Source: Microvirga sesbaniae
GTDB lineage: Bacteria; Pseudomonadota; Alphaproteobacteria; Rhizobiales; Beijerinckiaceae
Length of the DNA: 64,000 bases
Direction of reading: 5' to 3'
Assembly: GCF_025460805.1 (NCBI RefSeq)
Contig: NZ_JAMXFJ010000016.1
Location: forward strand, 62,001 to 126,000
Shown here: piece after piece, positions 15,419 to 23,988 of the stretch
Numbering within the stretch: position 1 is the stretch's first letter
Layout: each line of letters begins with the position of its first letter
Notes under the pieces: model-generated
The model's database searches: none
What the model was told of the DNA's origin: nothing
What the model saw: the letters and a program-made list of their open reading frames with translations, nothing else
Program-made: the position numbers and the translations under genes

Positions 15419-16699
15419 ATGGCGCTTCGCGACACACAGGGCCGTCCGCTCGTCGCCGTCACCGGCATCGGCACGGTCACGTCCCTTGGGCAGGGCAAGG
15501 ACGACACCTGGGCGGCTCTCACGGCCGGCCGGTCCGGCATCCACCGGATCAACCGCTTCCCGACCGAGGGCTTGCGCACCACGATCGCCGGCACCATCGA
15601 CTCGGTCGACGTGGAGCCCTTCTGCGCCCCCATGCTGTCCGAGCGACTCGCCATGCTGGCCGCCGAGGAGGCGGTCGGGCAGTCGGGGCTGGCCCAGGAG
15701 GACTTTCCGGGCGCGCTCTTCATCGCCGTGCCTCCGGTCGAGATGGAATGGCCGCAGCGCGAGGCGCTGGCCAAGGCCTCGGGGCAGGACGGGGACGTCA
15801 CCTACAAGGATCTCCTCAAGGCAGCCGGGACCGGCCGTTTCAGGCCGTGGCACGACCTCTTCATCTTCGGCACCGTGGCCGACCGGGTGGCCGACCGTTT
15901 CGGCACCAGGGGCTCGCCGATTTCCCTGTCGACCGCCTGCTCGTCCGGCGCCACGGCGATCCAGCTCGGCGTCGAGGCGATCCGCCGCGGCGAGACCGAG
16001 GCGGCGCTCTGCATCGGGACCGACGGGTCCGTGAACCCGGAATCGCTCATCCGCTTCTCGCTGCTCTCGGCGCTCTCGACCCAGAACGAGAACCCGGAAG
16101 GAGCGTCGAAGCCCTTCTCCAAGAACCGCGACGGCTTCGTCATGGGCGAGGGCGGCGCGGCCCTGGTGCTCGAGAATGCCGACAGCGCGAGGGCCCGCGG
16201 CGCCACGATCCTGGGCTACGTGCTCGGCTGCGGCGAGAAGGGCGACGGCTTCCACCGCACCCGCTCGTCCCCGGACGGCATGCCGGCCATCACGGCGATC
16301 CGCCAGGCTCTCGAGGATGCGGGCGTCGTCCCTGAGGACATCGATTACATCAACGCCCATGGCACCTCGACGCCGGAGAACGACAAGATGGAGGCCATGA
16401 GCTGCACCGCCGTGTTCGGCGAGCGCATGGCCGGCCTGCCGATCTCCTCGAACAAGTCGATGATCGGCCACACGCTCACGGCGGCCGGCGCCGTCGAGGC
16501 CGTGATGTCGCTCATGACCATCGCGACGGGCCGCATCCCGCCGACCATCAACTACCAGGTGCCGGATCCGGCGATCCCCCTCGACGTGGTGCCGAACGTC
16601 GCCCGGGACGCCAGGGTGAATTACGTGCTCTCGAACTCCTTCGGCTTCGGCGGCCAGAACACCTGCCTGGTCTTCGGGGCCGAGCCCAAAGGAGCCTGA
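15419..16699 (+). CDS. fabF1XL: Beta-ketoacyl-ACP synthase II (FabF1XL)
   Basis: 426-residue elongating ketosynthase with a complete Cys-His-His triad: C174 in STACSSG, H314 in NAHGTST, and H351 in KSMIGHTL, with the adjacent Lys. It condenses malonyl-ACP with acyl-AcpXL. It is the only catalytically complete ketosynthase of the cluster, beside the degenerate FabF2XL. GGAG seven bases upstream supports the ATG. Confidence 0.93.
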   Translation: MALRDTQGRPLVAVTGIGTVTSLGQGKDDTWAALTAGRSGIHRINRFPTEGLRTTIAGTIDSVDVEPFCAPMLSERLAMLAAEEAVGQSGLAQEDFPGALFIAVPPVEMEWPQREALAKASGQDGDVTYKDLLKAAGTGRFRPWHDLFIFGTVADRVADRFGTRGSPISLSTACSSGATAIQLGVEAIRRGETEAALCIGTDGSVNPESLIRFSLLSALSTQNENPEGASKPFSKNRDGFVMGEGGAALVLENADSARARGATILGYVLGCGEKGDGFHRTRSSPDGMPAITAIRQALEDAGVVPEDIDYINAHGTSTPENDKMEAMSCTAVFGERMAGLPISSNKSMIGHTLTAAGAVEAVMSLMTIATGRIPPTINYQVPDPAIPLDVVPNVARDARVNYVLSNSFGFGGQNTCLVFGAEPKGA

Positions 16700-16720
16700 C
16701 GCCATGAGGAGCGTGAGACC

Positions 16721-17467
16721 ATGACCCGGGTTCTGGTGACGGGTGGGGCCAAGGGCGTCGGCGCCGCCATCGTGCGGGCGCTGGTCGCGGCCGGCCACGA
16801 TGTCGACTTCACCTACCGGTCCTCCGGCGATGCCGCGCGGGCGCTGGCCGACGAGCTGATGCGGGCGAGCCCCGGCCGCACCATCCGGGCCCATGAGGTC
16901 GACCTCGCCGACAAGGCGGCCCTGGAGGCCTTCTGCGAGGCCGTCGAGGGCGAGGGCTTCTTCGGGCTCATCCACAATGCCGGCCAGCCCTACGACGCCC
17001 TCGCGGCCATGATGCAGCAGGACAGGGCCGAAGCGGCCATGCAGGTGAACTTCTGGTCGCTCACCCGCATCGCGAAAGCGCTCATGCGCGGCATGATCCG
17101 GGCCAAGGCCGGCCGCATCGTGGCCATCGGGTCGGTGGCGGCGCTCCAGGGCAATCCCGGCAATGCCGCCTATGCGGCGTCCAAGGGGGCTCTGATCTCC
17201 TATTGCCGCACCCTTTCGATCGAGACCGCCAAGCGCGGCGTCACGGTCAACGTGATCGCGCCGGGCTTCATCGACACGGACATGATGGCCCCCTATGCGG
17301 CCTATCGCGACAGCATGGAGAAGCAGATCCCGGCCGGGCGCTTCGCCAGGCCGGAGGAGATCGCAGGCCTCGCGGCCTTCCTCCTGTCAGAGCCCGCCGC
17401 CTACATCACCGGGGCGGTCCTGCCCATCGACGGCGGACTGACCTCGATGCTGGGCGTGCACCGGTAG
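16721..17467 (+). CDS. 3-oxoacyl-ACP reductase (FabG-type SDR)
   Basis: 248-residue classical short-chain dehydrogenase: TGGAKGVG nucleotide loop at residues 7-14, HNAG strand, catalytic Ser138, Tyr151 and Lys155 (YAASK), and the FabG-like C-terminus ITGAVLPIDGG. It is expected to reduce 3-oxoacyl-AcpXL with NADPH. It lies 21 bp after fabF1. In the textbook rhizobial cluster the gene after fabF1XL is the alcohol dehydrogenase, so this reductase is an addition that would supply the missing ketoreduction step inside the operon. Confidence 0.9.
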   Translation: MTRVLVTGGAKGVGAAIVRALVAAGHDVDFTYRSSGDAARALADELMRASPGRTIRAHEVDLADKAALEAFCEAVEGEGFFGLIHNAGQPYDALAAMMQQDRAEAAMQVNFWSLTRIAKALMRGMIRAKAGRIVAIGSVAALQGNPGNAAYAASKGALISYCRTLSIETAKRGVTVNVIAPGFIDTDMMAPYAAYRDSMEKQIPAGRFARPEEIAGLAAFLLSEPAAYITGAVLPIDGGLTSMLGVHR

Positions 17468-17520
17468 GTTCCCCTGCCGCCCTCCGGACCCATGCTTCGT
17501 CGGAGCATGCCATCTCCACG

Positions 17521-17609
17521 TCGTCACCGGGCTCGTCCCGGTGGTCCCGATAAAGTTGGAGCGCCGAGCCTCACCGCATCGGGATGGCCGGCACAAGGCC
17601 GGCCATGAC
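17521..17609. repeat. Family A palindromic repeat
   Basis: Full copy, GTCACCGGGCTCGTCCCGG to GGCCGGCACAAGGCCGGCC. It occupies most of the 319-bp gap between fabG and adh. The rest of the gap (17610-17786) shows no clear feature, and the repeat does not have a terminator T-run. Confidence 0.8.
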
Positions 17610-17786
17610 ATGGGAGCGCGCCGGCAAGGCCGCGGCTGACGGGAGAGGGCGTTCGGCTCCCGCGCCCTTCCGGAACGACACAAAACTTGTCATCGGGGCC
17701 TCGGCCCTTTAAGCCGCCGGGAACGATTGTCTCCGTGATCGCCGCGCTTTGAGCTGCAGGCAGACACACGACCAGGATTGGCTTTC

Positions 17787-18809
17787 ATGCGCTCCCTTCA
17801 GCTCTTCGGCGACCGTGATCTCCGCATCACCGAGATCGAGCCCCCGCCGCCGCCGGCCGCCGGCGAGGTGCAGGTGCGGGTCAAGGCGCTGGCCCTCAAC
17901 TATCTCGACGTCTGGGGCTTTCGCGGCATGGCCTTCGCCAAGCGCAAGATGCCGCAGGCCGTCGGCGTGGAGGCTTCGGGCGAGATCGCGGCCGTCGGCG
18001 AGGGCGTCACCCGGTTCAAGGCCGGCGATCCGGTCACCATGTACGGGGCCGAGACCTGCGGCCATTGCAAGGCCTGCCGGACCGGTTGGGACAATCTGTG
18101 CGAGAACGTCGCCGGCATCATGGGCTTCCATATCGACGGCTTCGCCCGCGAGCTGATCAACCGGCCCGAGCGTCTGGTGATCCCGGTCCCACAGGGCGTC
18201 TCCTTCGAGCAGGCGGCCTGCGCGCCCATCGGGTTCGGCACCGTGCAGCACATGCTGTTCGACAACGCCAAGCTCGAGCCCGGCGAGTCGATCCTCGTCC
18301 ATGCGGGCGGCTCCGGGATCGGCACGGCGGCGATCAAGATGGCCAAGGCCATCGGCTGCACGGTCTACACGACGGTGGGGGACGACGAGAAGGGCGAGAA
18401 GGCGAAGGCGCTCGGGGCCGATCACGTGATCAACTACCGCACCGAGCGCTTCGAGGGCGAGGTGCGCCGGCTGACCAAGCGCCGGGGCGTCGACGTGGTG
18501 TTCGAGCATGTGGGGGCCGAGACGTGGAACGGCTCGCTCCTGTGCCTCAGGCGTGGCGGGCGCCTCGTGACCTGCGGATCGACCTCGGGCGTCTCCACCA
18601 CCATGAACCTGATGCAGCTCTTCCAGCAGCAGTACCGGATCTTCGGCTCCTTCGGCTGCCGGATCGAGAACATCGCGCAGTCGCTGGACAAGATGGCCGG
18701 GGGCATGAATCCGGTCATCGACGCGGTCTTCCCGCTCGACGAGTTCCAGAAGGGGCTGGAGCGGCTCGAGGGCCGGCGGGTGTTCGGCAAGGTCATCGTG
18801 ACGTTCTGA
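17787..18809 (+). CDS. adh2XL: Zinc-binding alcohol dehydrogenase of the VLCFA cluster (Adh2XL-like)
   Basis: 340-residue medium-chain dehydrogenase. The N-terminal GroES-like domain carries the structural-zinc cysteines (ETCGHCKACRTGWDNLC). The Rossmann part follows, with GGSGIGTAAIKMAK, and a C-terminal FGKVIVTF. In Rhizobium and Sinorhizobium the homologue at this position is required for normal VLCFA lipid A, where enoyl reduction is the usual proposal. The ATG at 17787 is preceded by AGGA at a long spacing; the TTG nine bases upstream is in frame and possible. Confidence 0.85.
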   Translation: MRSLQLFGDRDLRITEIEPPPPPAAGEVQVRVKALALNYLDVWGFRGMAFAKRKMPQAVGVEASGEIAAVGEGVTRFKAGDPVTMYGAETCGHCKACRTGWDNLCENVAGIMGFHIDGFARELINRPERLVIPVPQGVSFEQAACAPIGFGTVQHMLFDNAKLEPGESILVHAGGSGIGTAAIKMAKAIGCTVYTTVGDDEKGEKAKALGADHVINYRTERFEGEVRRLTKRRGVDVVFEHVGAETWNGSLLCLRRGGRLVTCGSTSGVSTTMNLMQLFQQQYRIFGSFGCRIENIAQSLDKMAGGMNPVIDAVFPLDEFQKGLERLEGRRVFGKVIVTF

Positions 18810-18941
18810 CCGAGGGAACGGCGGCAGCAATTCGTCGCGACCGCGCATCTTGACGAACCGGGTCGCCTTCGAAAAAGACGCGGGGCCTTTTCATTTTCAG
18901 CGCCGGCCCGAGCCGGCTCACCGTTCCAGGATCACACCCAC

Positions 18942-19898
18942 GTGCAGCAGCCCCACCGGTCCCGCAATCTCGTCTCGCGCCTTGTCGGGACCGTCATGGT
19001 GGGCGTCGTCCGCGGCGTCTTCGCCTTTGCGCGCGCCCTGGGCCCCGAGCGCTCCGGCGCCGTGGGGGCGGCGATCACCCGCACCTTCGGACCCCTCCTG
19101 CGGGCCCACAGGACAGCGCTGGCCAACATCCGGGCCGCCTACCCGGAGAAGTCCGAGGCCGACGTGAAGGCGCTGGCGCTCGCGGCCTGGGACAATCTCG
19201 GCCGCACGGGCGGCGAGTATCCCCATCTCGGGCGTCTGTTCGACTTCGATCCCGACAGCACCGTGCCCGGCCGCACGGAGGTCGACGGCATCGATCATTT
19301 CCTGAGCCTCAGGGACGATGGCCGGCCCGGCATCATCTTCTCCGCCCACCTGGCCAACTGGGAGCTGCCGGCGATCTGTGCGGCGCGCTTCGGGCTCGAC
19401 ACCACGGCGGTGTTCCGCGCGCCCAACGATCCGGCCGTCGCCCGCGTCCTGCACGAGATCCGCAGCGAGACCATGGGCAACCTGGAAGCAGCCCGCCAGG
19501 GGGCGGCCTTCGCCATGCAGGGGGCGCTGGAGAAGGGCGGCCATCTCGGCATGCTCATCGATCAGCATTTCACCCGCGGGGTGATCGTCGATTTCATGGG
19601 TCGCCCGGCTCTGGTGAACCCGATCCTGGGCAAATTCGCCCGCCGGTTCGACTGTCCGGTCCACGGGGTGCGGGTGATCCGCCTGCCCGGCCACCGCTTC
19701 CGCCTGCAGCTCACCCCGCCGCTCGACCTGCCGCGCGACCCGGACGGGCAGATCAACGTGCAGGGCGCCATGCAGGCGATGACCTCCGTGGTGGAGGAAT
19801 GGGTGAGGGAACACCCGGAGCAATGGCTGTGGATGCACCGCCGCTGGCGGGTGCCTGCCCGGGCGTCGGACCCGAACGTGGGGTCCACTTCCCATTGA
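18942..19898 (+). CDS. lpxXL: Lipid A very-long-chain acyltransferase LpxXL
   Basis: 318-residue LpxL/HtrB-family acyltransferase with an N-terminal membrane anchor (VGTVMVGVVRGVFAFARAL) and the H-x4-[DE] catalytic motif as H136-LANW-E141. Later family blocks are IDQHFTRGVIVDFMGR and EQWLWMHRRWR. It transfers the AcpXL-bound 27-hydroxyoctacosanoate-type chain onto lipid A at the inner face of the inner membrane. GTG start, AGGA about 11 bases upstream. Its position as last gene of the cluster supports the LpxXL rather than housekeeping LpxL assignment. Confidence 0.9.
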   Translation: MQQPHRSRNLVSRLVGTVMVGVVRGVFAFARALGPERSGAVGAAITRTFGPLLRAHRTALANIRAAYPEKSEADVKALALAAWDNLGRTGGEYPHLGRLFDFDPDSTVPGRTEVDGIDHFLSLRDDGRPGIIFSAHLANWELPAICAARFGLDTTAVFRAPNDPAVARVLHEIRSETMGNLEAARQGAAFAMQGALEKGGHLGMLIDQHFTRGVIVDFMGRPALVNPILGKFARRFDCPVHGVRVIRLPGHRFRLQLTPPLDLPRDPDGQINVQGAMQAMTSVVEEWVREHPEQWLWMHRRWRVPARASDPNVGSTSH

Positions 19899-19983
19899 CG
19901 GGGCTCCCGGTCCGCACGATGTGCCCGCGTTCAAGGTAACGTGAGTTTCCCTCGAGGCTGATTTCGTGTTCGATAGCGGCACC

Positions 19984-20721
19984 ATGGCGTCCCGTTTGAC
20001 ACTGACCCTGGCGGCCCTCGGTCTCGCCGCTCTCCTTCAGCCTGCTCTGGCGGACCCGCCGCGCGCGGTCGTCGAGCTGTTCACCAGCCAGGGATGCTCG
20101 TCCTGCCCGCCGGCCGACGAGCTCCTCGTGGAGTATTCCCGCCAGCCGGACATCATCGCGCTCTCCCTGCCCGTGAATTACTGGGATTATCTCGGCTGGA
20201 AGGACACCCTCGCCCATGTGTCCTTCACCGAGCGCCAGAAGGCCTATGCCCATTCCCGCAAGGACCGGCAGGTCTTCACCCCGCAGATGATCGTCAACGG
20301 CAAGAAGTCCTGCATCGGCTCCGACCGGGACCAAGTCGAACAGGCCATCCAGGCCACCTCGAAAGGCCGCAAGACCCTGCCGGTGAACGTGACCGTCGAC
20401 GAGCAGAACGGTCAGGTGACGATCATCGTCGAGGAGACCCCGGACACCACCCAGCGGGCTGCCGAACTCTGGGTGCTGCCGGTCCTGAAGGCCAAGACGG
20501 TGCCGATCGAGCGCGGCGAGAACCGGGGCAAGACGATCACCTATGCCAATGTGGTGCGCGGCCTGACCCGGGTCGGCGAGTGGGTCGGCGGCTCGGCGCG
20601 GTTCGAGGTGCCGCTCGAGACCGCCCGCAGCGGCGGCGATGCCTATGTGGTGCTGCTGCAGAGCACCGATGCCGCCCGGCCCGGAATCATCCTCGGGGCG
20701 GCCCGGGGTCCAGACTTCTGA
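19984..20721 (+). CDS. DUF1223 secreted thioredoxin-like protein
   Basis: 245 residues with a Sec signal peptide (MASRLTLTLAALGLAALLQPALA) and probable cleavage after ALA. The mature part opens PPRAVVELFTSQGCSSCPPAD, whose C38-x2-C41 is the DUF1223 hallmark and resembles a thioredoxin-fold redox site, followed by NYWDYLGWKD and FTPQMIVNGKK. The family is periplasmic and of unknown function, probably thiol-related. An upstream in-frame GTG at 19966 would put six polar residues before the signal peptide and is less likely. Confidence 0.88.
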   Translation: MASRLTLTLAALGLAALLQPALADPPRAVVELFTSQGCSSCPPADELLVEYSRQPDIIALSLPVNYWDYLGWKDTLAHVSFTERQKAYAHSRKDRQVFTPQMIVNGKKSCIGSDRDQVEQAIQATSKGRKTLPVNVTVDEQNGQVTIIVEETPDTTQRAAELWVLPVLKAKTVPIERGENRGKTITYANVVRGLTRVGEWVGGSARFEVPLETARSGGDAYVVLLQSTDAARPGIILGAARGPDF

Positions 20722-20736
20722 TGGCCGGGGGTCTGA

Positions 20737-21348
20737 TCAAGGCAGGATGATGACCTTGTTGGGCAGCTCGTCCACGTCGTCGAGGCGGGGCGGGGCGTGC
20801 TCGGCCAGGATCGCGCCCGTGCGCCGGATCGCCACGATCAGGCCGTCCGTCATGCGCCCGTCCCGGATCGTCCGGGTCAGGTCGGCCACGATGTCGGCCC
20901 AAATCCCGGCATCGACCCGGTCGGCGATGCCCGTATCGGCCAGGATCTCGGCGTGGTGCTCGGCGAGCGCCAGATAGATCAGCACGCCCGTCTTCTCCCG
21001 GGTCCGGGTGAGCCCCCGGCGCAGGAACTCCCGGGAGGCCGCCTCATGACCCTGAGCCCGCTTGAGGGAGCGCGGCACGAGGGCGTAGCGCAGCTTCGGC
21101 CAGGACAGGATGAGACCCAGGGCGAGCGCCACCGCGAGCTGGATCAGGAAGATCCGCGCCGTGCTGACCGAGGTGAGCCAGATCAGCGGCCAGGGCGTGA
21201 CCAGGGCGGCGAGAAGGGACCAGAGCAGGGGGATTTCACGGTAGTGCCCCGCCTGCTCGGCCAGCACGAGCACGATCTCCCCGGAGGTCTCGTCCTCCAC
21301 GTCGCTGATCGCCCGGGCGAGGCGCGCCTGATCGTCGGGTGAAATCAT
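20737..21348 (-). CDS. TPM-domain membrane protein (second TPM gene)
   Basis: 203-residue protein of the TPM (TLP18.3/Psb32/MOLO-1) family. The family opening ISPDDQARLARAISDVEDETSGEIVLVLA is split from the rest by two transmembrane helices (about residues 42-85). The C-terminal half resumes the domain (TREKTGVLIYLALAEHHAEILAD). The ATG follows the stop codon of the upstream TPM gene with no gap, so the pair is translationally coupled. Together with lemA upstream it forms a lemA-ygcG-type operon. Function unknown. Confidence 0.87.
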   Translation of the reverse strand: MISPDDQARLARAISDVEDETSGEIVLVLAEQAGHYREIPLLWSLLAALVTPWPLIWLTSVSTARIFLIQLAVALALGLILSWPKLRYALVPRSLKRAQGHEAASREFLRRGLTRTREKTGVLIYLALAEHHAEILADTGIADRVDAGIWADIVADLTRTIRDGRMTDGLIVAIRRTGAILAEHAPPRLDDVDELPNKVIILP

Positions 21349-22101
21349 CTACCAGCTCCCCGAGGCGCCGCCGCCGCCCGAGGAGCCGCCGCCCCCGGAG
21401 AAGCCGCCCCCGCCGGACCATCCACCGCCGCCTCCGGACCATCCGCCGCCCGGCCAGCCGCCGGTGGTGACGATCCAGGGGCCGCGCCGCCCCCGCCCGA
21501 CGCCCCGCGCGCGGCCGGCCCCCATCATGCGCGAGATCAGGAAGAACAGGATCAGCAGGAACACGAAGGCGATCACCGGGTCGATGCTCGTGGTGCCGTC
21601 CTCCCGCACCTCGGCCCGGCGGTGCCATTCCTCCGCGTCCCCGGTCAGGATCGACAGCATGGCGTCGACACCCGCATCGATGCCGCCTGAAAAATTGCCC
21701 TTCTGGAACTGCGGTGCGATCGCCGTGGTGATGATGACCTTGGACAGCGCGTCGGTGAGGGCGCCCTCCAGCCCGTATCCCACCTCGATGCGCACCTTCC
21801 TCTCCTGCGGGGCCACGAGGAGGAGGGCGCCGTTGTTCTTCTGCTTCTGGCCGAGCTGCCAGTGCCGGAAGAGGCGGTTGGCGTAATCCTCGATCGGATA
21901 GCCGTCCAGCGACGGCACCGTCGCGACCACCACCTGATCGGTGGTCTTGTCCTCGTGCGCCTTCAGTTTCGCCTCGAGGGCCGTCCGCTCCTCTGCCTTG
22001 AGGAGACCCGCCGCATCGACGACGCGTCCGGTGAGCTGGGGAAAGGTCTGGGCGAGACAGGGGAGGGGCGCAAGAAGAACGAGAAGAGCGATGAAGAGCA
22101 C
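21349..22101 (-). CDS. YgcG-like TPM-domain protein with glycine-rich tail
   Basis: About 250 residues: signal peptide (FIALLVLLAPLPCLAQ), TPM domain (LTGRVVDAAGLLKAEERTAL to about residue 150), one transmembrane helix (VIAFVFLLILFFLIS) and an extreme Gly/Ser/Trp tail (GGGWSGGGGGWSGGGGFSG). The start is uncertain. The only in-frame start near the signal peptide is GTG at 22101. The well-placed ATG at 22108, with GGAGG seven bases upstream, is one base out of frame. A one-base G insertion in ATGGGCAGTG would explain this. Longer in-frame extension runs into repeat sequence and is not credible. Partner of lemA upstream. Confidence 0.85.
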   Translation of the reverse strand: MLFIALLVLLAPLPCLAQTFPQLTGRVVDAAGLLKAEERTALEAKLKAHEDKTTDQVVVATVPSLDGYPIEDYANRLFRHWQLGQKQKNNGALLLVAPQERKVRIEVGYGLEGALTDALSKVIITTAIAPQFQKGNFSGGIDAGVDAMLSILTGDAEEWHRRAEVREDGTTSIDPVIAFVFLLILFFLISRMMGAGRARGVGRGRRGPWIVTTGGWPGGGWSGGGGGWSGGGGFSGGGGSSGGGGASGSW

Positions 22102-22170
22102 TGCCCATCGTGTTCCCTCCCGGCGGGAGGGGAGGGCGGTCGAAAGGGCGCGATCGGGTGAGGTCGCTCC

Positions 22171-22260
22171 GTCATGGCCAGGCCCGACCCGCCCATCCCG
22201 ATGTCGAAAAGCGCCGCGCTCGTCGTGACCGGGATCACCGGCACGAGGCCCGCGATGACA
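22171..22260. repeat. Family A palindromic repeat
   Basis: Slightly decayed copy, GTCATGGCCAGGCCCGACC to ACCGGCACGAGGCCCGCG, between lemA and the YgcG-like gene within the operon. Confidence 0.75.
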
Positions 22261-22273
22261 CGGTGGAGTGATC

Positions 22274-22370
22274 ATCCGAGGCTCACTTCCTTGAGCGGCG
22301 CATCGTTCGGGGCGGACCCAGCGGGCCGCGCAAGCGAAAACCGGGTCCACTTTTCCGCACGATGCGCTAG
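22274..22370. repeat. Family B repeat, right half, ending on the lemA stop codon
   Basis: Carries the right hairpin GCGCATCGTTCGG...CGCACGATGCGC and ends with CTAG. The CTA of this CTAG (22367-22369) is the complement of the lemA TAG stop. The left hairpin is reduced to a trace. Confidence 0.7.
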
Positions 22371-22972
22371 AACTTCACCTCGGGCGGACGGTCGGAGCCG
22401 GCCGTGGCCGTGAAGGTCTCCATGGGCTTGGCGTCCGGATAGACGATGGCGGCGATCCAGCGTCCGGGAATCGTGCGCAGTTCCGTGTTGTAGGCCTGCA
22501 CGGTCGAGATGTAGTCGCGCCGGGCCACCGCGATTCGGTTCTCGGTGCCTTCGAGCTGGGACTGGAGGGCCAGGAAATTGGCGTTCGATTTCAGCTCCGG
22601 GTAGCGCTCGACGGTGGCGAGCAGCCGGCCCAGCGCTCCGGAGAGCTGGTTCTGCGCCTCCTGGAACTGACGGAACTTCTCGGGATCCGTGACCGTGGAG
22701 GCATCGACCCGGATCTGGGTCGCCTTCGCGCGGGCCTCGGTGACCTGGGTCAGCACCTCGCGCTCCTGCTGGGCGAAGCCCTTCACGGTCTCGACCAGGT
22801 TGGGGATCAGATCGGCCCGGCGCTGATACTGGTTCTGCACCTCGCTCCAAGCGGCCTTGGCCTGCTCCTGCAGGGTCGGAACATTGTTGATGCCGCAGGC
22901 CGACAGCCCGAACGCCAGAAGCATGCCGGTGAGAGCAACACGGATCCGGGCCGGCAAAAGCAGGGCTGTCAT
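22367..22972 (-). CDS. lemA: LemA-family lipoprotein
   Basis: 201 residues, opening with a lipoprotein signal (lipobox LSAC, lipidated C26). Then comes the long helical LemA domain: VPTLQEQAKAAWSEVQNQYQ, RRADLIPNLVETVKGFA, and NRIAVARRDYISTVQAYN near the end. LemA proteins are inner-membrane-anchored helical bundles of unclear function, almost always encoded with TPM-domain genes as here. The stop codon is shared with the terminal CTAG of a family B repeat. The order lemA, ygcG-like, TPM on the minus strand suggests one operon despite the repeats between the first two genes. Confidence 0.92.
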   Translation of the reverse strand: MTALLLPARIRVALTGMLLAFGLSACGINNVPTLQEQAKAAWSEVQNQYQRRADLIPNLVETVKGFAQQEREVLTQVTEARAKATQIRVDASTVTDPEKFRQFQEAQNQLSGALGRLLATVERYPELKSNANFLALQSQLEGTENRIAVARRDYISTVQAYNTELRTIPGRWIAAIVYPDAKPMETFTATAGSDRPPEVKF

Positions 22973-23120
22973 GTCTGTCCTTCTCGCGATTCGGTTCCGG
23001 GAACCTTTGCTGGAATGAACACATGGGGCAGGGACGCGCGTTCAACAAGCCGCTTTCGGTCGGCCGTGCACATCGGAGTGGGTCGTGCCGGCTCGGGCGA
23101 ACCCGCATCGTCCGAACGGC

Positions 23121-23238
23121 CTAGAGCATCGGACCCAAAAGTGGAAACCAGTTTTGGGATTGGATCCGATGCTCAACTCTTGGCTGGCGCATCGTTCGAC
23201 GCGAAAAACCGGGTCCACTTTTTCGCACGATGCGCTAG
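23121..23238. repeat. Family B repeat bounded by CTAG on both sides (reference copy)
   Basis: Clearest copy. CTAG, then AGCATCGGACCCAAAAGTGG...GGATCCGATGCT (hairpin 1), TTGGCTG linker, GCGCATCGTTCG...CGCACGATGCGC (hairpin 2), then CTAG. It lies in the 400-bp gap upstream of lemA. The rest of that gap (22973-23120, 23239-23373) shows no clear feature. Confidence 0.8.
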
Positions 23239-23373
23239 CCGGTCATTCGGCCAGCCGGCCGAATTGCGCGGGAGTCTGACACGGTCCACAGTCTCGGGAC
23301 TGGCTCTGGCGGCCAGGTCCTCCCGAAACTTCGGAGGCGGCATGGGGGCATGCTGCCTCCACCTTCTTTGGCC

Positions 23374-23862
23374 TCAGGGGATCTTTTCGTCGAACTGGGC
23401 TGGTCCTGTCTTCCGCCCTCCGATGATCGCCCAGTAGACGAGGCCGGCGACCGCTCCGGTCAGGCCGAGCACGAGGCTCACGTGCAGCTCCGCCGGCGAG
23501 GCGATCCGGGCGGATCCGCGCAGGATGAAGGGCACGGCCGCCGTCAGGATGCCGGTGGCCAACGCGTGCCAGAGCAGGCTGCGCATGCCCAGCACCTCGC
23601 TGACGACCGCGACCATGAGCGGAGGAAGGACCAGCAGGGTGAAGACGATCCGGCCGACGGTCAGGAGTGCGCCCTCCACGATCGGCCCGGGATCCTCGGC
23701 GGCGAACACCGCGTCCACCAGGGACCAGAAGCCGACGAACAGCGTGTCGCCGGTCAGTACCGCCATGACCGGGTCGACGATGGACGCGATGAGGAGGAAG
23801 GTGCCGCTCGCGCCGATGGCGATGAGAAGCGCGAACGGGATCAGGAGAAGCCAGCGGATCAT
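23374..23862 (-). CDS. Hypothetical four-helix membrane protein
   Basis: 162 residues, not recognised. Four hydrophobic segments are visible: LLLIPFALLIAIGASGTFLL, a segment around VGRIVFTLLVLPPLMVAVV, LATGILTAAVPFIL, and SLVLGLTGAVAGLVYWAII. Acidic loops lie between the first two. The start at MIRWLLLIPF puts a positive residue before helix 1; an ATG six codons upstream is also in frame. Stand-alone, between two repeat-rich gaps. Confidence 0.65.
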   Translation of the reverse strand: MIRWLLLIPFALLIAIGASGTFLLIASIVDPVMAVLTGDTLFVGFWSLVDAVFAAEDPGPIVEGALLTVGRIVFTLLVLPPLMVAVVSEVLGMRSLLWHALATGILTAAVPFILRGSARIASPAELHVSLVLGLTGAVAGLVYWAIIGGRKTGPAQFDEKIP

Positions 23863-23988
23863 GCGGGCGCATAGTGGCAAAGTTCACGTCTCCCTGCCAG
23901 AGGCGCCATGGTCCGGCCGGTTCGCCAATCCCGACATTGTGCTAGTTTAACGACCGGGCGGCGGGCATCCACGCAGGAGGAGGACGCC

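Noticed and set aside
14284-16699. Type II polyketide synthase locus
   Set aside because: A KS plus CLF-like pair suggested this, but AcpXL, FabZ, Adh and LpxXL neighbours identify the lipid A VLCFA cluster.
22102-22350. N-terminal extension of the YgcG-like protein across the repeat
   Set aside because: The extra residues are translated family A and B repeat sequence placed before a clear signal peptide.
23105-23260. Invertase/attachment-site-like inverted repeats upstream of lemA
   Set aside because: They match the multi-copy family B element, and no recombinase gene is present.
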